The notes under the pieces are model-generated. The model was not told the origin of the DNA, searched no databases, and saw only the letters and a list, made by a program, of their open reading frames with translations. Shown here piece by piece: positions 1 to 4,357 of a stretch of DNA of 8,135 bases (the first letter of the stretch is position 1; each line of letters opens with the position of its first letter). Source of the DNA: Moorella sp. UBA4076 (GTDB lineage: Bacteria; Bacillota; DSM-521; Neomoorellales; Neomoorellaceae). The stretch is from assembly GCA_002383405.1 (NCBI GenBank), contig DFYS01000095.1, positions 12,354-20,488 on the forward strand. Reading direction: 5' to 3'. The translations under genes and the position numbers were made by a program.

Positions 1-502
1 GTAACGCAGGCAGAACGCTATTTTCAGGGCATAATAAGCTGTTAGCGGGGCATAATACTAACAACAGGGTCGGCCAGGGCCGAGCCCAGAAAATTATCGG
101 GTCTGCAGCAGGCTCGGTAATTTTCGGCCAAAGGTCGGCAGCAGGTCAAAAGGCTTGCTGGCCGGCCGGCGGGCAGATCAGCAGCTGTTCGTCATGGCTT
201 GCCGTTAGTCTGAAAGGATTAACTGTGGGTCAGTAAGAGTAGTTGCTGGTCGAGCTAAGATGACCATAATTGCCGCAGGTTTTTTGGTTAAAAAACTGGA
301 GGTTCGTCAAGGTCGCGAGATCTTTACGGGCTTCCCAGGTAGTTATGGCCGTCGAGCCAAGGTTATGGCAGTTGCCGTAATGGTCGGTAGCAGCCGCAAG
401 GTTGCTGCCGGCTATGCAGGTAGCTGCTGTAGCCGGAGCGAAGGTTCTGGTCGGCTCTTTAAAATGAAGGCCCTCCCCCACGGGAGCGGCCTTCATTTTT
501 TT
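1..502 (+). ncRNA. Large structured non-coding RNA, class unknown (5' end may lie outside the window)
   Basis: I do not recognise this RNA. Seen by hand folding, in order: 40-45/58-63; 67-74/79-87 (one bulge); 89-105/109-125, a 17-bp helix with three G-U pairs; 126-129 plus 133-141 pairing with 155-167, with an AAA bulge and three G-U pairs; a weaker element at 172-203; 219-225/231-236; 241-251/262-271; 278-285/290-297; 305-314/319-328 capped by a GCGA tetraloop; 362-369/374-381; 385-395/400-410 capped by GCAA; 410-419/424-434; 436-439/454-457; and a terminator at 461-502. A dozen or so pairs are G-U on this strand and would be A-C mismatches on the other, which assigns the strand. Open frames here (260-508 plus, 230-496 minus) have unprotein-like composition. 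No promoter is clear inside the window, so the 5' end is open. I see no RNase P, tmRNA or SRP RNA signature. OLE RNA is known from Moorella, but its usual neighbours are absent here. Function is unknown. Confidence 0.62.
461..502 (+). terminator. Strong intrinsic terminator ending the structured RNA
   Basis: The left arm starts with four A residues and ATGAAGGCC; the right arm is GGCCTTCAT. The stem continues through 473-477/482-486 with a single bulged C at 487, giving 12 or more GC-rich pairs below a CCAC loop, followed by seven T residues at 496-502. The T run follows the stem only on the plus strand; the other side has just four T residues. It would end a plus-strand transcript coming from the left, where no protein gene is found. 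Confidence 0.87.
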
Positions 503-504
503 GG

Positions 505-536
505 CTAAAAAAGTGGCCCAGAAAACCTGGGCTTAG
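505..536 (-). terminator. Intrinsic terminator for the minus-strand sensor kinase operon
   Basis: Read on the minus strand, GCCCAG and CTGGGC pair around a five-base loop (516-521/527-532) and are followed after CAC by six T residues. CTAA and TTAG at the outer edges can also pair. It lies two bases from the plus-strand terminator at 461-502, so the two convergent transcripts are separated by back-to-back terminators. The stem is short, so confidence is moderate. Confidence 0.55.
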
Positions 537-917
537 AAGGTGTATATATTAAAGGAGGTCAGAGGACACTGGTTGAAATGGCAATTACTTTTATCCTCAC
601 TGATATTATGACTCATTACTGTTAAGAGTCAATAACTTTCTCGTTAAGTTTGGATTAATTTTTTGTAACTGCTCATCCCAGCTGGCGGTCAGCTTGACAG
701 CAATACCAGAAAAGCTCATACGATAACGGCCTGGTTTTTATGACCTTGACAGCAGGTGGCGCTGGGGCGGCTAAGATGGTAGTGCCCTGAGCAGTTACAT
801 TTTTTTGTTTTTTATAAGGCAAATGCAATATTTTTAACGCGGCAGGAGTGTCGCGGGGTTCCAGACTGAATTTTACCACGCTGACTTTTTCCTGCTGCTG
901 GTGGGGCGGCAGGGACG
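537..917. other. Gene-poor region between the terminators and the sensor kinase
   Basis: I find no convincing gene. A near-perfect Shine-Dalgarno sequence (AAAGGAGGT) sits at 551-559 on the plus strand, but the only frame after it is 15 codons from an ATG at 578, with poor spacing. TGACTC and GAGTCA at 609-614 and 626-631 form a small inverted repeat. On the minus strand a 68-codon GTG frame (879-673) starts 38 bases after the kinase stop codon. Its first half (VVKFSLEPRDTPAALKI...) is protein-like, but its second half lies inside the inverted-repeat element at 665-798. It may be a small gene whose end was changed by an insertion, or chance. Confidence 0.5.
665..798. mobile_element. Probable 134-bp MITE with GTAA-type terminal inverted repeats
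   Basis: The ends GTAACTGCTCA (665-675) and TGAGCAGTTAC (788-798) are perfect inverted repeats; one more complementary pair (664/799) makes 12 bp. The flanking octamers are AATTTTTT on the left and ATTTTTTT on the right, a near-perfect 8-bp target duplication in a T-rich site. IS66-family elements are known for ends starting GTAA and 8-bp duplications, so a non-autonomous IS66-type derivative is a reasonable inference. It carries no transposase. Nested pairings inside (676-682/761-767, 687-691/741-745, 705-709/731-735) make it a long imperfect hairpin. With the seven T residues at 800-806 it could alternatively be a plus-strand structured RNA or terminator. Confidence 0.42.
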
Positions 918-2363
918 CTACTCTCCGCTTTCGTCGGACCCGGCAACCGGCAACGTGAAAAAGAAACGACTGCCACGCCCCGGCTGGCTGGTTACCCCTA
1001 CCTGGCCATCATGAGATTCGATAATATGTTTGACAATGGCCAGGCCCAGGCCGGTCCCCCCCATGTCCCGCGAGCGGGCTTTATCCACCCGGTAAAAGCG
1101 CTCAAAAACCCGCGGCAGGCTTTCCCGGGCGATGCCGATGCCGGTATCTTCAACCTCTACCTGGACAATATCCTTTTCCCAATTCGCGCGTATTGTTACT
1201 TTACCCCCGGCAGGAGTATACTTGATGCCGTTGTCGATCAGATTCAACAATACCTGACTCAAATAGTTAACGCTAATGGCCAGCGGGGGCAGTTCCGGCG
1301 GCAGTTCCGCTACCAGGGTGACCCCCTTGTCGGCCGCCAGGGGATTGACCGTAGCCATCACCCCTTCCAGGACCGGCTGCAGCCGCGCCTGGCCGGGATG
1401 GGGACGCCGGGGCTGGTTTTCCAGGCGCGATAGGGCTAGAAGGTCTTCAATTAGCTGCTGCAGGCGTTGAGCCTCCCTGCTAATGATGTCCAAAAAGCGA
1501 CGGCTTACTTCCGGGTCTTCCAGGGCTCCCTCCTGCAATGTCTCGACAAAGCCGCGAATAGAGGTCAGCGGTGTCCGCAATTCATGGGATACGTTGGCCA
1601 CGAACTCCGTCCGCAATTGTTCCAGGCGGCGGATATTGGTTATGTCCCGGATAGTCAAAGCAGCACCGACCACTCTATTTTGTTCGCTGGTAACGGGGGC
1701 GCCGGAAATTTTGAACAGCTGGTTGGTTGTCGGGAAGAGGCGCACTTCCGTCTCCAGGGGGATACCGCCGGCCAAAATTTCTTTGACCAGGCTGTCCACT
1801 TCGTGACTGCGGATGACCTCCAGTAAATACTTATGTTCCACCGCATCGGCCTTTTTACCAAACATAGCTTCCGCCGCCGGATTTAAAAGCATTACCCGGC
1901 CTACCTGATCCACCGTCAACAGGGCATCGCTCATGCTGGCCAGGATGGCCTGCATTTTATTCCTTTCAGCGGCAATATCACGAAAACTGTTGCGCAGGGT
2001 CTCCACCATGACATTGAGGTGGTGCGCCAGCATGCCAATCTCATCACCGGTCTGGACCTCGATGCGTTGCTCCAGGTCGCCGCCGGCGATCTTACGCGTC
2101 AAAGGCAGCAGGGCCGTCAGGGGCATAATTATTCCCCGTGCCAGGATAAGGGTACCCGCAGCCATAACCACCATTACGATCAGCAGGGTCAGCAGCAGCT
2201 GCCCTTGCAGCCGGGCTGCCTGGGCTGCGGCCGCCGCGGGCAGCACCCCGGGCAGGTCGGCAATGCCCTGGATGACCTGGCGCAGATAGAGATAGGCTGC
2301 TACCAGGGTTAAAAAAAGGAGAGTTAAAACTTCAAGCATGATTTTCCAGCGTAAGGAGCGCAT
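918..2363 (-). CDS. Membrane PAS/HAMP sensor histidine kinase, PhoR/WalK-like
   Basis: Predicted inner-membrane sensor kinase that autophosphorylates on histidine and passes phosphate to a response regulator. With the start used here (481 aa) it has a transmembrane segment at about 9-29, a short Ala-rich external loop, a second transmembrane segment at about 55-79, HAMP at about 80-132, PAS at about 136-241, the H-box VSHELRTPLTSIRGF with the phospho-acceptor His near 260, the N-box NLIDNGIKYTP near 375, and ATP-lid motifs DTGIGI, RVFERFYR and GTGLGLAI. The ATG at 2363 is preferred because it follows the HD-GYP stop by 19 bp, has GGTGAT upstream and leads straight into the first membrane segment. 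An ATG at 2426 would add 21 residues overlapping the upstream gene. The small external loop suggests sensing in the membrane or through the PAS domain. Domain order matches PhoR, but no phosphate genes or response regulator are visible, so the substrate is unknown. Confidence 0.92.
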   Translation of the reverse strand: MRSLRWKIMLEVLTLLFLTLVAAYLYLRQVIQGIADLPGVLPAAAAAQAARLQGQLLLTLLIVMVVMAAGTLILARGIIMPLTALLPLTRKIAGGDLEQRIEVQTGDEIGMLAHHLNVMVETLRNSFRDIAAERNKMQAILASMSDALLTVDQVGRVMLLNPAAEAMFGKKADAVEHKYLLEVIRSHEVDSLVKEILAGGIPLETEVRLFPTTNQLFKISGAPVTSEQNRVVGAALTIRDITNIRRLEQLRTEFVANVSHELRTPLTSIRGFVETLQEGALEDPEVSRRFLDIISREAQRLQQLIEDLLALSRLENQPRRPHPGQARLQPVLEGVMATVNPLAADKGVTLVAELPPELPPLAISVNYLSQVLLNLIDNGIKYTPAGGKVTIRANWEKDIVQVEVEDTGIGIARESLPRVFERFYRVDKARSRDMGGTGLGLAIVKHIIESHDGQVGVTSQPGRGSRFFFTLPVAGSDESGE

Positions 2364-2382
2364 TCCATCACCACTATCCAGC

Positions 2383-3585
2383 TTATGTAAGAACGCTGCC
2401 GGCAACGGCCACCACTTGCGGGTCAAACTGGGTACCGCTGCCGCGGGCCAGGACAGCCAGGGCTTCCTGCGGCGTCCGGGTGGGTTGATAGGGCCGCGGG
2501 GAGGTCATGGCGTCAAAGGCATCAGCTACGGCGATGATCCGCGCTCCCGGGGGAATGTCCCCATCGTGCAGGCCATAGGGATATCCCCCACCATCATATC
2601 GTTCGTGGTGCAGCCCGGCAATCTGGGCTATATCTTTTAAACTGCTGATGCTGTTTAATAAATCAATGGTTCGTTGCGGGTGTTGATGTACTACTTTTAA
2701 TTCGCGATCATCGAGGCGGCCCGGTTTGTCGAGAATAGCCCGCGGCACGGCAATCTTGCCAAAATCATGAAGCAATGCGGCAATCTCCAGGCGCTGAACG
2801 GCGGCTTCGTTCCAGCCCATCCCGCAGGCCAGTTTCATAGCATAACTGGCTACCCGCCGGGAATGGCCGGCGGTATAGGCATGCTTGGCGTCGATTATGC
2901 GGGCAAAGAGGTCGATAGTAATCTTCATCGGCTCTGCGACCTGGAAATTAACAGGCGGCAGATCCAAAATTATCTGGAACATTTTCAGCTCCAGGGCGAC
3001 ATTGGTGGCGACTTCTGGATACAGGGGGCCGGCCATGATGGCATTAAAACTGGTTAGCAGCTCCGGGGGAAAGGTACCGGCGGCCGTCTCCGTCATGGCC
3101 TGCCTGACCTGAGACCAGGGGCGGTCCGGATGCGTGCGTACGGTCAGATCAAATATATCCGCCAGGCCCAGCAGGAGAGCCCCCGGGACAATAGCGCCAC
3201 CTTGCAGCCCGCGGGGATAACCGGAGCCGTCCCAGCGTTCATGGTGATCGCGAATCATCGCCGCTGCTTCTTCACCCAGCCCCGGCAGCGGGGCTACCAT
3301 GGCGGCCCCCCTGGCCGGGTGGGCGATAATTTCCGGGTTCAGCCGCGCCCCGGGCCGCAGCACCTGGTGAACGATATGATCATCCAGCCCCATGGCCCCG
3401 ATATCGTGGAGGAGGCCGGCATAAAAGACCCGGGTCGCCTGCTCGGGTAAAACCTGCTGCGCCAGCTCACGAGCCACCAGGGCTACCCGCCAGGCATGGT
3501 AGAGCTTGGTTTCTTCCTCTGTATCCAGGATGGTCGACAGCGCCACCACCAGCTCACAAAAAGAGCGATCCGCCGGGCAGCTCAT
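2383..3585 (-). CDS. Tandem HD-GYP domain protein, predicted cyclic-di-GMP phosphodiesterase
   Basis: A 400-aa soluble protein made of two HD-GYP units. Unit 1 (about 25-165) has His30, HD at 60-61, His89, HH at 114-115, DGSGYP at 119-124 and Asp143, but its HD motif reads HDIGAMG, without the usual Lys of HDxGK. Unit 2 (about 225-390) is canonical: GHSRRV with His241, HDFGK at 273-277, HP at 302, HHERYDGGGYP at 326-336, and ADAFDAMTS. The family binds metals at the His/Asp cluster and hydrolyses cyclic-di-GMP through pGpG or to GMP, so unit 2 is likely the catalytic one; unit 1 may be weakened or regulatory. Start: ATG with AAGGAGG seven bases upstream, directly after the hairpin at 3612-3653. 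The kinase gene follows after 19 bp, suggesting an operon in which a second-messenger enzyme and a sensor are made together. No receiver or membrane domain is present. Confidence 0.93.
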   Translation of the reverse strand: MSCPADRSFCELVVALSTILDTEEETKLYHAWRVALVARELAQQVLPEQATRVFYAGLLHDIGAMGLDDHIVHQVLRPGARLNPEIIAHPARGAAMVAPLPGLGEEAAAMIRDHHERWDGSGYPRGLQGGAIVPGALLLGLADIFDLTVRTHPDRPWSQVRQAMTETAAGTFPPELLTSFNAIMAGPLYPEVATNVALELKMFQIILDLPPVNFQVAEPMKITIDLFARIIDAKHAYTAGHSRRVASYAMKLACGMGWNEAAVQRLEIAALLHDFGKIAVPRAILDKPGRLDDRELKVVHQHPQRTIDLLNSISSLKDIAQIAGLHHERYDGGGYPYGLHDGDIPPGARIIAVADAFDAMTSPRPYQPTRTPQEALAVLARGSGTQFDPQVVAVAGSVLT

Positions 3586-3611
3586 GGCCCCGCCTCCTTG
3601 ATATAAAATAT

Positions 3612-3653
3612 ATAAAAAATCGCCCTTTATCTTTTAAGCATAAAGAGCGATTT
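3612..3653 (-). terminator. Hairpin terminator or attenuator between the DUF1858 and HD-GYP genes
   Basis: Arms 3617-3630 and 3640-3653 pair over 14 bp around a nine-base loop. The one non-Watson-Crick position (3624/3646) is U-G on the minus strand but C-A on the plus strand, which supports minus-strand function. About six T residues follow in transcript order, then an AT-rich run into the HD-GYP ribosome binding site. It lies 9 bp after the DUF1858 stop codon. Only about 27 bp separate it from the HD-GYP start, leaving little room for a separate promoter, so downstream genes probably depend on read-through or on a promoter overlapping the hairpin. Confidence 0.72.
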
Positions 3654-3662
3654 CCGCCGGCA

Positions 3663-3884
3663 TCAGCTCTGGCTTGCCCCGGTTTCCTGGCCGACGACCT
3701 TGTTGAGATCAGCCACCAGGCTATCAATTGCAATGCCGTGGGCTCTGGCTCCCTGCTCGATATTTTCAAAGCGCGCTGCGGCGCAACCCAGGCATCCCAT
3801 ACCGTGCTCCATAAAAACAGGCACTGTCTGCGGGTACTTGCTCACCACTTCGGTAATGCTCATCTCTTTGGTAATAGCGGCCAA
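3663..3884 (-). CDS. DUF1858 CxxC protein (hybrid-cluster-associated redox disulfide type)
   Basis: A 73-aa protein matching the small DUF1858 family: an N-terminal ITKEMSITEVVSKYPQTVPVF segment, then HGMGCLGCAAA with Cys31 and Cys34, then a helical tail. Family members occur alone or fused to larger redox proteins and are often annotated as hybrid-cluster-associated redox disulfide domains; a thiol/disulfide or metal-binding role is inferred, not proven. The start is a TTG with GGGAGGTG about nine bases upstream. The internal ATG at codon 8 would remove conserved residues. It has its own promoter upstream (3967-3995) and a hairpin terminator after its stop codon, so it is probably made mostly as a short single-gene transcript. 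It is full length for the family. Its partner protein is not in the window. Confidence 0.86.
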   Translation of the reverse strand: MAAITKEMSITEVVSKYPQTVPVFMEHGMGCLGCAAARFENIEQGARAHGIAIDSLVADLNKVVGQETGASQS

Positions 3885-3966
3885 TAGTGCTCACCTCCCG
3901 CCTGTTACTTTTCTGTGGCCAATAGCCATCATTATAAGTAATGCCACATGCCACATCATGTTTAAC

Positions 3967-3995
3967 ATTATAAATGCTGGCGTTGGCTTTGTAAA
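3967..3995 (-). promoter_or_regulatory. Sigma-A-like promoter for the DUF1858 gene (and possibly the HD-GYP/kinase genes)
   Basis: On the minus strand TTTACA (3990-3995) and TATAAT (3967-3972) are separated by exactly 17 bp. The predicted start near 3960 leaves a leader of about 75 nt before the TTG codon. Two further TATAAT matches flank it (near 4000 and 3931), both with poor -35 partners. The leader contains ATGTGGC in direct repeat. Confidence 0.72.
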
Positions 3996-4009
3996 GAAAT
4001 TATAACGGC

Positions 4010-4052
4010 AAAAAACACCACGACGGCGCTCCTGGCCATCCGTCCAGTGGTG
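4010..4052 (-). terminator. Intrinsic terminator of the tRNA-Sec gene
   Basis: On the minus strand CACCAC and GACGG pair with CCGTC and GTGGTG (4047-4052 with 4016-4021, and 4040-4044 with 4022-4026) with a two-base bulge, 11 bp in all, followed by six T residues (4015-4010). It lies about 20 bp after the CCA end of the tRNA, so selC is transcribed as a single-gene unit separate from the DUF1858 gene. Confidence 0.83.
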
Positions 4053-4071
4053 CTTATTGCCGGGCATCTTC

Positions 4072-4169
4072 TGGCGGGAGTGTGTGGGAATCGAACCCAC
4101 CGCGCCCGGGAGCGCCGCGCGCCGGCTGGATTTGAAGTCCAGGCAGGCCACCAGGCCCGATCCACCCCC
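4072..4169 (-). tRNA. selC: tRNA-Sec, anticodon UCA
   Basis: Selenocysteine tRNA that decodes UGA when delivered by SelB. It is 98 nt including an encoded CCA (4072-4074) and the discriminator G (4075). Seen: an eight-position acceptor stem typical of bacterial tRNA-Sec; a 6-bp D stem with a four-base loop; the anticodon arm CTGGA-CTTCAAA-TCCAG with TCA at 4135-4133; a long GC-rich variable arm of about 25 nt; and a T arm GTGGG-TTCGATT-CCCAC. The last acceptor pair appears as a G/A mismatch and the fourth as a G-U. It lies downstream of selB in the same orientation, with its own promoter and terminator. Confidence 0.97.
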
Positions 4170-4174
4170 ACGCC

Positions 4175-4203
4175 ATTATACGATTGCCACCCGTTAAAGT
4201 CAA
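4175..4203 (-). promoter_or_regulatory. Consensus-like promoter of selC
   Basis: On the minus strand TTGACT (4198-4203) and TATAAT (4175-4180) are separated by exactly 17 bp. Only five bases separate the -10 box from the first base of the mature tRNA (4169), so transcription should start at or within one base of the mature 5' end. This makes selC independent of selAB read-through. Confidence 0.86.
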
Positions 4204-4220
4204 GGCGTCCGCTCTCAGTG

Positions 4221-4357
4221 CAGTGCTGACGCATCAAAAATCGCGATATACCTTGTCCGCCAAAGATTTGAGCATAAAATAGCTGCGATTAAAATTTTAA
4301 CCCGATGCCATAAATATCTCGTACAATGCCATGTCTGCGCTTCATGCGTCAGCACTG
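4221..4357. repeat. 137-bp segment bounded by a perfect 14-bp inverted repeat, possible MITE or IS remnant
   Basis: CAGTGCTGACGCAT (4221-4234) and ATGCGTCAGCACTG (4344-4357) are perfect inverted repeats enclosing 109 bp with no open frame. The right arm encodes the last codons of SelB; its stop codon is at 4342-4344. No T run follows on either strand, so it is not an ordinary terminator. GTCCGCTCT (4207-4215) and GTCCACTCT (4358-4366) flank it as an imperfect direct repeat, but the left copy is five bases away from the arm, so a target duplication is not established. Confidence 0.5.

Noticed and set aside
1..502. RNase P RNA, tmRNA, SRP RNA, 6S RNA or a group II intron
   Set aside because: I could not find the conserved RNase P core, the tRNA-like tmRNA end, the SRP GGAAG loop context or an intron domain V. 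A covariance search would settle this.
260..508. 82-codon plus-strand frame and the 88-codon minus-strand frame (230-496) over the structured RNA
   Set aside because: Composition is not protein-like, there is no suitable ribosome site, and the DNA is explained by hairpins and a terminator.
692..755. Two CTTGACAGC copies as -35 boxes of plus-strand promoters
   Set aside because: No -10 hexamer lies at 16 to 18 bp from either, and both lie inside the candidate MITE.
673..879. 68-codon minus-strand frame as a firm gene
   Set aside because: Its second half lies within an inverted-repeat element, the start is a GTG with a weak ribosome site, and no family is recognised; kept only as a possibility.
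1011..2312. Several plus-strand frames of 100 to 140 codons
   Set aside because: They are antisense to the sensor kinase, whose domains are intact from end to end.
2364..2426. Upstream ATG start for the sensor kinase at 2426
   Set aside because: It would overlap the HD-GYP gene by 44 bases and add a non-conserved tail; the ATG at 2363 begins right before the first membrane segment.
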